From contig OX419346.1 of assembly GCA_948470475.1 (NCBI GenBank), forward strand, positions 2,833,231-2,897,230: a stretch of 64,000 nt of DNA, written 5' to 3'. Made by a program: the position numbers and the translations under genes. Shown here piece by piece: positions 11,022-22,439 of this stretch (positions within the stretch are counted from its first letter, which is position 1; each line of letters starts with the position of its first letter). The notes below the pieces were generated by a model. The model saw only the letters and a list, made by a program, of their open reading frames with translations, was not told the origin of the DNA and did not search any database. This stretch comes from Galaxea fascicularis. Taxonomy: Eukaryota > Cnidaria > Anthozoa > Scleractinia > Euphylliidae.

Positions 11022-13500
11022 ACTGGCCAAAAGCATGGGTTAACCCCTTTGGGTTTTGGTCAAAATTTCAACTTTGCTGAAATCTTGCACACAGCTCAAA
11101 TAAGAAGAGAAATAATCTTTTGGGAGTTTTTAGAAGCATTTCAACGTCATTTCTAGACTCCTCTTTGAACTAGGCAAACTTTCAGCCAAATTTCAAATTT
11201 GACCCAAAACTGGCCAAAAGCATAGGTTAACCCCTTTTGGTTTTGGTCAAAATTTCAACTTTGCGGAACTCTTGCACACACCTCAAATAAGAAGAGAAAT
11301 AATGTTTTGGGAGTTTTTAGAAGCATTTCAACGTCATTTCTAGACTCCTCTTTGAAGTAGGCAAACTTTCAGCCAAATTCCAAATTTAATCCAAAACTGG
11401 CCAAAAGCATGGGTTAACCCCTTTGGGTTTTGGTCAAAATTTCAACTTTGCTGAAATCTTGCACACAGCTCAAATAAGAAGAGAAATAATGTTTTGGGAG
11501 TTTTTAGAAGCATTTCAACCTCATTTCTAGACTCCTCTTTGAACTAGGCAAACTTTCAGCCAAATTCCAAATTTGACCCAAAACTGGCCAAAAGCATGGG
11601 TTAACCCCTTTGGGTTTTGGTCAAAATTTCAACTTTGCTGAAATCTTGCACACAGCTCAAATAAGAAGGGAAATAATGTTTTGGGAGTTTTTAGAAGCAT
11701 TTCAACGTCATTTCTAGACTCCTCTTTGAACTAGGCAAACTTTCAGCCAAATTCCAAATTTGACCCAAAACTGGCCAAAAGCATGGGTTAACCCCTTTGG
11801 GTTTTGGTCAAAATTTCAACTTTGCTGAACTCTTGCACACAGCTCAAATAAGAAGAGAAATAATGTTTTGGGAGTTTTTAGAAGCATTTCAACATCATTT
11901 CTAGACTCCTCTTTGAACTAGGCAAACTTTCAGCCAAATTCCAAATTTGACCCAAAACTGGCCAAAAGCATGGGTTAACCCCTTTGGGTTTTGGTCAAAA
12001 TTTCAACTTTGCTGAACTCTTGCACACAGCTCAAATAAGAAGAGAAATAATGTTTTGGGAGTTTTTAGAAGCATTTCAACATCATTTCTAGACTCCTCTT
12101 TGAACTAGGCAAACTTTCAGCCAAATTCCAAATTTGACCCAAAACTGGCCAAAAGCATGGGTTAACCCCTTTGGGTTTTGGTCAAAATTTCAACTTTGCT
12201 GAAATCTTGCACACAGCTCAAATAAGAAGAGAAATAATGTTTGGGAGTTTTTAGAAGCATTTCAACATCATTTCTAGACTCCTCTTTGAACTAGGCAAAC
12301 TTTAAGCCAAATTCCAAATTTGACCCAAAACTGGCCAAAAGCATGGGTTAACCCCTTTGGGTTTTGGTCAAAATTTCAACTTTGCTGAAATCTTGCACAC
12401 AGCTCAAATAAGAAGAGAAATAATGTTTTGGGAGTTTTTAGAAGCATTTCAACATCATTTCTAGACTCCTCTTTGAACTAGGCACACTTTCAGCCAAATT
12501 CCAAATTTGACCCAAAACTGGCCAAAAGCATGGGTTAACCCCTTTGGGTTTTGGTCAAAATTTCAACTTTGCTGAAATCTTGCACACAGCTCAAAGAAGA
12601 AGAGAAATAATGTTTGGGAGTTTTTAGAAGCATTTCAACGTCATTTCTAGACTCCTCTTTGAACTAGGCAAACTTTCAGCCAAATTCCAAATTTGACCCA
12701 AAACTGGCCAAAAGCATGGGTTAACCCCTTTGGGTTTTGGTCAAAATTTCAACTTTGCTGAAATCTTGCACACAGCTCAAATAAGAAGAGAAATAATGTT
12801 TTGGGAGTTTTTAGAAGCATTTCAACATCATTTCTAGACTCCTCTTTGAACTAGGCAAACTTTCAGCCAAATTCCAAATTTGACCCAAAACTGGCCAAAA
12901 GCATGGGTTAACCCCTTTGGGTTTTGGTCAAAATTTCAACTTTGCTGAAATCTTGCACAAAGCTCAAATAAGAAGAGAAATAATCTTTTGGGAGTTTTTA
13001 GAAGCATTTCAACGTCATTTCTAGACTCCTCTTTGAACTAGGCAAACTTTCAGCCAAATTTCAAATTTGACCCAAAACTGGCCAAAAGCATGGGTTAACC
13101 CCTTTTGGTTTTGGTCAAAATTTCAACTTTGCTGAACTCTTGCAAACACCTCAAATAAGAAGAGAAATAATGTTTTGGGAGTTTTTAGAAGCATTTCAAC
13201 GTCATTTCTAGACTCCTCTTTGAAGTAGGCAAACTTTCAGCCAAATTCCAAATTTGACCCAAAACTGGCCAAAAGCATGGGTTAACCCCTTTGGGTTTTG
13301 GTCAAAATTTCAACTTTGCTGAAATCTTGCACACAGCTAAAATAAGAAGAGAAATAATGTTTTGGGAGTTTTTAGAAGCGTTTCAACATCATTTCTAGAC
13401 TGCTCTTTGAACTAGGCACACTTTCAGCCAAATTCCAAATTTGACCCAAAACTGGCCAAAAGCATGGGTTAACCCCTTTGGGTTTTGGTCAAAATTTCAA
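10985..13500 (+). repeat. Long-range duplicated segment, copy 1 (offset 8,938 bp)
   Basis: Ordered rare markers here recur 8,938 bp downstream (48 monomers minus the net intervening indels). They are TAATCTTTTG (11,113 and 20,051), CATAGGTTAACCCCTTTTGG with TTGCGGAACTC (11,221 and 20,159), CAACCTCATTTC (11,516 and 20,454), a T-deletion monomer (about 12,240 and 21,178), GCAAACACCTC (13,142 and 22,080) and AGCGTTTC with GACTGCTC (about 13,379 and 22,317). The CGTTGC variant at 13,501 has CTTTGC opposite it, which marks the right end. Confidence 0.8.
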
Positions 13501-15133
13501 CGTTGCTGAAATCTTGCACACAGCTCAAATAAGAAGGGAAATAATGTTTTGGGAGTTTTTAGAAGCATTTCAACGTCATTTCGAGACTCCTGTTTGAACT
13601 AGGCAAACTTTCAGCCAAATTCCAAATTTGACCCAAAACTGGCCAAAAGCATGGGTTAACCCCTTTGGGTTTTGGTCAAAATTTCAACTTTGCTGAAATC
13701 TTGCACACAGCTCAAATAAGAAGAGGAATAATGTTTTGGGAGTTTTTAGAAGCATTTCAACGTCATTTCTAGACTCCTCTTTGAACTAGGCAAACTTTCA
13801 GCCAAATTCCAAATTTGACCCAAAACTGGCCAAAAGCATGGGTTAACCCCTTTGGGTTTTGGTCAAAATTTCAACTTTGCTGAAATCTTGAACACAGCTC
13901 AAATAAGAAGGGAAATAATGTTTTGGGAGTTTTTAGAAGCATTTCAACATCATTTCTAGACTCCTCTTTGAACTAGGCAAACTTTCAGCCAAATTCCAAA
14001 TTTGACCCAAAACTGGCCAAAAGCATGGGTTAACCCCTTTGGGTTTTGGTCAAAATTTCAACTTTGCTGAAATCTTGCACACAGCTCAAATAAGAAGAGA
14101 AATAATGTTTTGGGAGTTTTTAGAAGCATTTCAACATCATTTCTAGACTCCTCTTTGAACTAGGCAAACTTTCAGCCAAATTCCAAATTTGACCCAAAAC
14201 TGGCCAAAAGCATGGGTTAACCCCTTTGGGTTTTGGTCAAAATTTCAACTTTGCTGAAATCTTGCACACAGCTCAAATAAGAAGAGAAATAATGTTTTGG
14301 GAGTTTTTAGAAGCATTTCAACGTCATTTCTAGACTCCTCTTTGAACTAGGCACACTTTCAGCCAAATTCCAAATTTGACCCAAAACTGGCCAAAAGCAT
14401 TGGTTAACCCCTTTGGGTTTTGGTCAAAATTTCAACTTTGCTGAAATCTTGCACACAGCTCAAATAAGAAGAGAAATAATGTTTTGGGAGTTTTTAGAAG
14501 CATTTCAACATCATTTCTAGACTCCTCTTTGAACTAGGCAAACTTTCAGCCAAATTCCAAATTTGACCCAAAACTGGCCAAAAGCATGGGTTAACCCCTT
14601 TGGGTTTTGGTCAAAATTTCAACTTTGCTGAAATCTTGCACACAGCTCAAATAAGAAGAGAAATAATGTTTTGGGAGTTTTTAGAAGCATTTCAACATCA
14701 TTTCTAGACTCCTCTTTGAACTAGGCAAACTTTCAGCCAAATTCCAAATTTGACCCAAAACTGCCCAAAAGCATGGGTTAACCCCTTTGGGTTTTGGTCA
14801 AAATTTCAACTTTGCTGAAATCTTGCACACAGCTCAAATAAGAAGAGAAATAATGTTTTGGGAGTTTTTAGAAGCATTTCAACATCATTTCTAGACTCCT
14901 CTTTGAACTAGGCACACTTTCAGCCAAATTCCAAATTTGACCCAAAACTGGCCAAAAGCATGGGTTAACCCCTTTGGGTTTTGGTCAAAATTTCAACTTT
15001 GCTGAAATCTTGCACACAGCTCAAAGAAGAAGAGAAATAATGTTTTGGGAGTTTTTAGAAGCATTTCAACATCATTTCTAGACTCCTCTTTGAACTAGGC
15101 AAACTTTCAGCCAAATTCCAAATTTGACCCAAA

Positions 15134-15323
15134 ACTGGCCAAAAGCATGGGTTAATAACCCCTTTGGGTTTTGGTCAAAATTTCAACTTTGCTGAAATCT
15201 TGCACACAGCTCAAATAAGAAGAGAAATAATGTTTTGGGAGTTTTTAGAAGCATTTCAACGTCATTTCTAGACTTTTCTTTAAAGTAGGCAAACTTTCAG
15301 CCAAATTCCAAATTTGACCCAAA
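15134..15323 (+). repeat. 190-bp monomer with central TAA insertion (3 of 4)
   Basis: GGGTTAATAACCCC with the linked CAACGTC and GACTTTTCTTTAAAG haplotype. It belongs to the first copy of the 2,046-bp tandem duplication. Confidence 0.95.
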
Positions 15324-16071
15324 ACTGGCCAAAAGCATGGGTTAACCCCTTTGGGTTTTGGTCAAAATTTCAACTTTGCTGAAATCTTGCACACAGCTCA
15401 AAGAAGAAGAGAAATAATGTTTTGGGAGTTTTTAGAAGCATTTCAACATCATTTCTAGACTCCTCTTTGAACTAGGCAAACTTTCAGCCAAATTCCAAAT
15501 TTGACCCAAAACTGGCCAAAAGCATGGGTTAACCCCTTTGGGTTTTGGTCAAAATTTCAACTTTGCTGAAATCTTGCACACAGCTCAAATAAGAAGAGAA
15601 ATAATGTTTTGGGACTTTTTAGAAGCATTTCAACATCATTTCTAGACTCCTCTTTGAACTAGGCAAACTTTCAGCCAAATTCCAAATTTGACCCAAAACT
15701 GGCCAAAAGCATGGGTTAACCCCTTTGGGTTTTGGTCAAAATTTCAACTTTGCTGAAATCTTGCACACAGCTCAAATAAGAAGGGAAATAATGTTTTGGG
15801 AGTTTTTAGAAGCATTTCAACGTCATTTCTAGACTCCTCTTTGAACTAGGCAAACTTTCAGCCAAATTCCAAATTTGACCCAAAACTGGCCAAAAGCATG
15901 GGTTAACCCCTTTGGGTTTTGGTCAAAATTTCAACTTTGCTGAACTCTTGCACACAGCTCAAATAAGAAGAGAAATAATGTTTTGGGAGTTTTTAGAAGC
16001 ATTTCAACATCATTTCTAGACTCCTCTTTGAACTAGGCAAACTTTCAGCCAAATTCCAAATTTGACCCAAA

Positions 16072-16244
16072 ACTGGCCAAAAGAATGGGTTTTGGTCAAA
16101 ATTTCAACTTTGCTAAAATCTTGCACACAGCTAAAATAAGAAGAGAAATAATGTTTTAGGAGTTTTTAGAAGCATTTCAACTTCATTTCTAGACTCCTCT
16201 TTGAACTAGGCAAACTTTCAGCCAAATTCCAAATTTGACCCAAA
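16072..16244 (+). repeat. 173-bp monomer, 14-bp deletion (2 of 8)
   Basis: GAATGGGTTTTGG deletion form with linked TTGCTAAAATC, AGCTAAAATAAG, GTTTTAGGAG and CAACTTC. It belongs to the first copy of the 2,046-bp duplication and recurs unchanged at 18,118. Confidence 0.95.
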
Positions 16245-17179
16245 ACTGGCCAAAAGCATGGGTTAACCCCTTTGGGTTTTGGTCAAAATTTCAACTTTGC
16301 TGAAATCTTGCACACAGCTCAAATAAGAAGAGAAATAATGTTTTGGGAGTTTTTAGAAGCATTTCAACATCATTTCTAGACTCCTCTTTGAACTAGGCAA
16401 ACTTTCAGCCAAATTCCAAATTTGACCCAAAACTGGCCAAAAGCATGGGTTAACCCCTTTGGGTTTTGGTCAAAATTTCAACTTTGCTGAAATCTTGCAC
16501 ACAGCTCAAATAAGAAGGGAAATAATGTTTTGGGAGTTTTTAGAAGCATTTCAACATCATTTCTAGACTCCTCTTTGAACTAGGCAAACTTTCAGCCAAA
16601 TTCCAAATTTGACCCAAAACTGGCCAAAAGCATGGGTTAACCCCTTTGGGTTTTGGTCAAAATTTCAACTTTGCTGAAATCTTGCACACAGCTCAAATAA
16701 GAAGAGAAATAATGTTTTGGGAGTTTTTAGAAGCATTTCAACATCATTTCTAGACTCCTCTTTGAACTAGGCAAACTTTCAGCCAAATTCCAAATTTGAC
16801 CCAAAACTGCCCAAAAGCATGGGTTAACCCCTTTGGGTTTTGGTCAAAATTTCAACTTTGCTGAAATCTTGCACACAGCTCAAATAAGAAGAGAAATAAT
16901 GTTTTGGGAGTTTTTAGAAGCATTTCAACATCATTTCTAGACTCCTCTTTGAACTAGGCACACTTTCAGCCAAATTCCAAATTTGACCCAAAACTGGCCA
17001 AAAGCATGGGTTAACCCCTTTGGGTTTTGGTCAAAATTTCAACTTTGCTGAAATCTTGCACACAGCTCAAAGAAGAAGAGAAATAATGTTTTGGGAGTTT
17101 TTAGAAGCATTTCAACATCATTTCTAGACTCCTCTTTGAACTAGGCAAACTTTCAGCCAAATTCCAAATTTGACCCAAA

Positions 17180-17369
17180 ACTGGCCAAAAGCATGGGTTA
17201 ATAACCCCTTTGGGTTTTGGTCAAAATTTCAACTTTGCTGAAATCTTGCACACAGCTCAAATAAGAAGAGAAATAATGTTTTGGGAGTTTTTAGAAGCAT
17301 TTCAACGTCATTTCTAGACTTTTCTTTAAAGTAGGCAAACTTTCAGCCAAATTCCAAATTTGACCCAAA
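17180..17369 (+). repeat. 190-bp monomer with central TAA insertion (4 of 4)
   Basis: Copy of the monomer at 15,134, placed 2,046 bp downstream by the 11-monomer duplication, with the same TAA insertion and linked variants. Confidence 0.95.
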
Positions 17370-18117
17370 ACTGGCCAAAAGCATGGGTTAACCCCTTTGG
17401 GTTTTGGTCAAAATTTCAACTTTGCTGAAATCTTGCACACAGCTCAAAGAAGAAGAGAAATAATGTTTTGGGAGTTTTTAGAAGCATTTCAACATCATTT
17501 CTAGACTCCTCTTTGAACTAGGCAAACTTTCAGCCAAATTCCAAATTTGACCCAAAACTGGCCAAAAGCATGGGTTAACCCCTTTGGGTTTTGGTCAAAA
17601 TTTCAACTTTGCTGAAATCTTGCACACAGCTCAAATAAGAAGAGAAATAATGTTTTGGGACTTTTTAGAAGCATTTCAACATCATTTCTAGACTCCTCTT
17701 TGAACTAGGCAAACTTTCAGCCAAATTCCAAATTTGACCCAAAACTGGCCAAAAGCATGGGTTAACCCCTTTGGGTTTTGGTCAAAATTTCAACTTTGCT
17801 GAAATCTTGCACACAGCTCAAATAAGAAGGGAAATAATGTTTTGGGAGTTTTTAGAAGCATTTCAACGTCATTTCTAGACTCCTCTTTGAACTAGGCAAA
17901 CTTTCAGCCAAATTCCAAATTTGACCCAAAACTGGCCAAAAGCATGGGTTAACCCCTTTGGGTTTTGGTCAAAATTTCAACTTTGCTGAACTCTTGCACA
18001 CAGCTCAAATAAGAAGAGAAATAATGTTTTGGGAGTTTTTAGAAGCATTTCAACATCATTTCTAGACTCCTCTTTGAACTAGGCAAACTTTCAGCCAAAT
18101 TCCAAATTTGACCCAAA

Positions 18118-18290
18118 ACTGGCCAAAAGAATGGGTTTTGGTCAAAATTTCAACTTTGCTAAAATCTTGCACACAGCTAAAATAAGAAGAGAAATAATGT
18201 TTTAGGAGTTTTTAGAAGCATTTCAACTTCATTTCTAGACTCCTCTTTGAACTAGGCAAACTTTCAGCCAAATTCCAAATTTGACCCAAA
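18118..18290 (+). repeat. 173-bp monomer, 14-bp deletion (3 of 8)
   Basis: Copy of 16,072-16,244 carried by the 2,046-bp duplication. All linked variants (TTGCTAAAATC, AGCTAAAATAAG, GTTTTAGGAG, CAACTTC) are retained. Confidence 0.95.
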
Positions 18291-19225
18291 ACTGGCCAAA
18301 AGCATGGGTTAACCCCTTTGGGTTTTGGTCAAAATTTCAACTTTGCTGAAATCTTGCACACAGCTCAAATAAGAAGAGAAATAATGTTTTGGGAGTTTTT
18401 AGAAGCATTTCAACATCATTTCTAGACTCCTCTTTGAACTAGGCAAACTTTCAGCCAAATTCCAAATTTGACCCAAAACTGGCCAAAAGCATGGGTTAAC
18501 CCCTTTGGGTTTTGGTCAAAATTTCAACTCTGCTGAAATCTTGCACACAGCTCAAATAAGAAGGGAAATAATGTTTTGGGAGTTTTTAGAAGCATTTCAA
18601 CGTCATTTCTAGACTCCTCTTTGAACTAGGCAAACTTTCAGCCAAATTCCAAATTTGACCCAAAACTGGCCAAAAGCATGGGTTAACCCCTTTGGGTTTT
18701 GGTCAAAATTTCAACTTTGCTGAACTCTTGCACACAGCTCAAATAAGAAGAGAAATAATGTTTTGGGAGTTTTTAGAAGCATTTCAACATCATTTCTAGA
18801 CTCCTCTTTGAACTAGGCAAACTTTCAGCCAAATTCCAAATTTGACCCAAAACTGGCCAAAAGCATGGGTTAACCCCTTTGGGTTTTGGTCAAAATTTCA
18901 ACTTTGCTGAAATCTTGCACACAGCTCAAATAAGAAGGGAAATAATGTTTTGGGAGTTTTTAGAAGCATTTCAACATCATTTCTAGACTCCTCTTTGAAC
19001 TAGGCAAACTTTCAGCCAAATTCCAAATTTGACCCAAAACTGGCCAAAAGCATGGGTTAACCCCTTTGGGTTTTGGTCAAAATTTCAACTTTGCTGAACT
19101 CTTGCACACAGCTCAAATAAGAAGAGAAATAATGTTTTGGGAGTTTTTAGAAGCATTTCAACATCATTTCTAGACTCCTCTTTGAACTAGGCAAACTTTC
19201 AGCCAAATTCCAAATTTGACCCAAA

Positions 19226-19398
19226 ACTGGCCAAAAGAATGGGTTTTGGTCAAAATTTCAACTTTGCTAAAATCTTGCACACAGCTAAAATAAGAAGAGA
19301 AATAATGTTTTAGGAGTTTTTAGAAGCATTTCAACATCATTTCTAGACTCCTCTTTGAACTAGGCAAACTTTCAGCCAAATTCCAAATTTGACCCAAA
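19226..19398 (+). repeat. 173-bp monomer, 14-bp deletion (4 of 8)
   Basis: Same haplotype as 18,118 but with CAACATC in place of CAACTTC. It lies 1,108 bp downstream (6 monomers minus 14), indicating a separate 6-monomer duplication that kept the deletion. Confidence 0.95.
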
Positions 19399-19922
19399 AC
19401 TGGCCAAAAGCATGGGTTAACCCTTTTGGGTTTTGGTCAAAATTTCAACTTTGCTGAAATCTTGCACACAGCTCAAATAAGAAGAGAAATAATGTTTTGG
19501 GAGTTTTTAGAAGCATTTCAACATCATTTCTAGACTCCTCTTTGAACTAGGCAAACTTTCAGCCAAATTCCAAATTTGACCCAAAACTGGCCAAAAGCAT
19601 GGGTTAACCCCTTTGGGTTTTGGTCAAAATTTCAACTTTGCTGAAATCTTGTACACAGCTTAAATAAGAAGGGAAATAATGTTTTGGGAGTTTTTAGAAG
19701 CATTTCAACGTCATTTCTAGACTCCTCTTTGAACTAGGCAAACTTTCAGCCAAATTCCAAATTTGACCCAAAACTGGCCAAAAGCATGGGTTAACCCCTT
19801 TGGGTTTTGGTCAAAATTTCAACTTTGCTGAACTCTTGCACACAGCTCAAATAAGAAGAGAAATAATGTTTTGGGAGTTTTTAGAAGCATTTCAACATCA
19901 TTTCTAGACTCCTCTTTGAACT

Positions 19923-22438
19923 AGGCAAACTTTCAGCCAAATTCCAAATTTGACCCAAAACTGGCCAAAAGCATGGGTTAACCCCTTTGGGTTTTGGTCA
20001 AAATTTCAACTTTGCTGAAATCTTGCACACAGCTCAAATAAGAAGAGAAATAATCTTTTGGGAGTTTTTAGAAGCATTTCAACGTCATTTCTAGACTCCT
20101 CTTTGAACTAGGCAAACTTTCAGCCAAATTTCAAATTTGACCCAAAACTGGCCAAAAGCATAGGTTAACCCCTTTTGGTTTTGGTCAAAATTTCAACTTT
20201 GCGGAACTCTTGCACACACCTCAAATAAGAAGAGAAATAATGTTTTGGGAGTTTTTAGAAGCATTTCAACGTCATTTCTAGACTCTTCTTTGAAGTAGGC
20301 AAACTTTCAGCCAAATTCCAAATTTAATCCAAAACTGGCCAAAAGCATGGGTTAACCCCTTTGGGTTTTGGTCAAAATTTCAACTTTGCTGAAATCTTGC
20401 ACACAGCTCAAATAAGAAGAGAAATAATGTTTTGGGAGTTTTTAGAAGCATTTCAACCTCATTTCTAGACTCCTCTTTGAACTAGGCAAACTTTCAGCCA
20501 AATTCCAAATTTGACCCAAAACTGGCCAAAAGCATGGGTTAACCCCTTTGGGTTTTGGTCAAAATTTCAACTCTGCTGAAATCTTGCACACAGCTCAAAT
20601 AAGAAGGGAAATAATGTTTTGGGAGTTTTTAGAAGCATTTCAACGTCATTTCTAGACTCCTCTTTGAACTAGGCAAACTTTCAGCCAAATTCCAAATTTG
20701 ACCCAAAACTGGCCAAAAGCATGGGTTAACCCCTTTGGGTTTTGGTCAAAATTTCAACTTTGCTGAACTCTTGCACACAGCTCAAATAAGAAGAGAAATA
20801 ATGTTTTGGGAGTTTTTAGAAGCATTTCAACATCATTTCTAGACTCCTCTTTGAACTAGGCAAACTTTCAGCCAAATTCCAAATTTGACCCAAAACTGGC
20901 CAAAAGCATGGGTTAACCCCTTTGGGTTTTGGTCAAAATTTCAACTTTGCTGAACTCTTGCACACAGCTCAAATAAGAAGAGAAATAATGTTTTGGGAGT
21001 TTTTAGAAGCATTTCAACATCATTTCTAGACTCCTCTTTGAACTAGGCAAACTTTCAGCCAAATTCCAAATTTGACCCAAAACTGGCCAAAAGCATGGGT
21101 TAACCCCTTTGGGTTTTGGTCAAAATTTCAACTTTGCTGAAATCTTGCACACAGCTCAAATAAGAAGAGAAATAATGTTTGGGAGTTTTTAGAAGCATTT
21201 CAACATCATTTCTAGACTCCTCTTTGAACTAGGCAAACTTTCAGCCAAATTCCAAATTTGACCCAAAACTGGCCAAAAGCATGGGTTAACCCCTTTGGGT
21301 TTTGGTCAAAATTTCAACTTTGCTGAAATCTTGCACACAGCTCAAATAAGAAGAGAAATAATGTTTTGGGAGTTTTTAGAAGCATTTCAACATCATTTCT
21401 AGACTCCTCTTTGAACTAGGCACACTTTCAGCCAAATTCCAAATTTGACCCAAAACTGGCCAAAAGCATGGGTTAACCCCTTTGGGTTTTGGTCAAAATT
21501 TCAACTTTGCTGAAATCTTGCACACAGCTCAAAGAAGAAGAGAAATAATGTTTGGGAGTTTTTAGAAGCATTTCAACGTCATTTCTAGACTCCTCTTTGA
21601 ACTAGGCAAACTTTCAGCCAAATTCCAAATTTGACCCAAAACTGGCCAAAAGCATGGGTTAACCCCTTTGGGTTTTGGTCAAAATTTCAACTTTGCTGAA
21701 ATCTTGCACACAGCTCAAATAAGAAGAGAAATAATGTTTTGGGAGTTTTTAGAAGCATTTCAACATCATTTCTAGACTCCTCTTTGAACTAGGCAAACTT
21801 TCAGCCAAATTCCAAATTTGACCCAAAACTGGCCAAAAGCATGGGTTAACCCCTTTGGGTTTTGGTCAAAATTTCAACGTTGCTGAAATCTTGCACACAG
21901 CTCAAATAAGAAGGGAAACAATGTTTTGGGAGTTTTTAGAAGCATTTCAACGTCATTTCGAGACTCCTCTTTGAACTAGGCAAACTTTCAGCCAAATTCC
22001 AAATTTGACCCAAAACTGGCCAAAAGCATGGGTTAACCCCTTTTGGTTTTGGTCAAAATTTCAACTTTGCTGAACTCTTGCAAACACCTCAAATAAGAAG
22101 AGAAATAATGTTTTGGGAGTTTTTAGAAGCATTTCAACGTCATTTCTAGACTCCTCTTTGAAGTAGGCAAACTTTCAGCCAAATTCCAAATTTGACCCAA
22201 AACTAGCCAAAAGCATGGGTTAACCCCTTTGGGTTTTGGTCAAAATTTCAACTTTGCTGAAATCTTGCACACAGCTCAAATAAGAAGAGAAATAATGTTT
22301 TGGGAGTTTTTAGAAGCGTTTCAACATCATTTCTAGACTGCTCTTTGAACTAGGCACACTTTCAGCCAAATTCCAAATTTGACCCAAAACTGGCCAAAAG
22401 CATGGGTTAACCCCTTTGGGTTTTGGTCAAAATTTCAA
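19923..22438 (+). repeat. Long-range duplicated segment, copy 2 (offset 8,938 bp)
   Basis: Second copy of 10,985-13,500, with the same ordered markers. One stretch is out of order: the CAACGTTGC, GGGAAA and TTTCGAGACTCC combination at 21,878-21,965 matches copy-1 material at 13,501-13,590, whereas the colinear position in copy 1 (about 12,940) has ordinary sequence. This suggests transfer of a single monomer between copies after or during duplication. Confidence 0.78.
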
Positions 22439-22439
22439 C

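Larger units (their letters stand above)
14476..18529 (+). repeat. Tandem duplication, 11-monomer unit of 2,046 bp
   Basis: Two adjacent copies share unusual markers at a constant 2,046-bp offset. These are CTGCCCAAAA (14,761 and 16,807), the TAA insertion (15,152 and 17,198), GGGACTTTTT (15,611 and 17,657), and the 173-bp monomer (16,072 and 18,118) with AGCTAAAATAAG, GTTTTAGGAG and CAACTTC. The offset equals 11 x 187 + 3 - 14. I saw no mismatch between 14,761-16,483 and 16,807-18,529. The match ends on the right at CAACTTTGC against CAACTCTGC (16,484 and 18,530). The left edge lies between 14,476 and 14,760. This is among the most recent events in the window. Confidence 0.9.
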
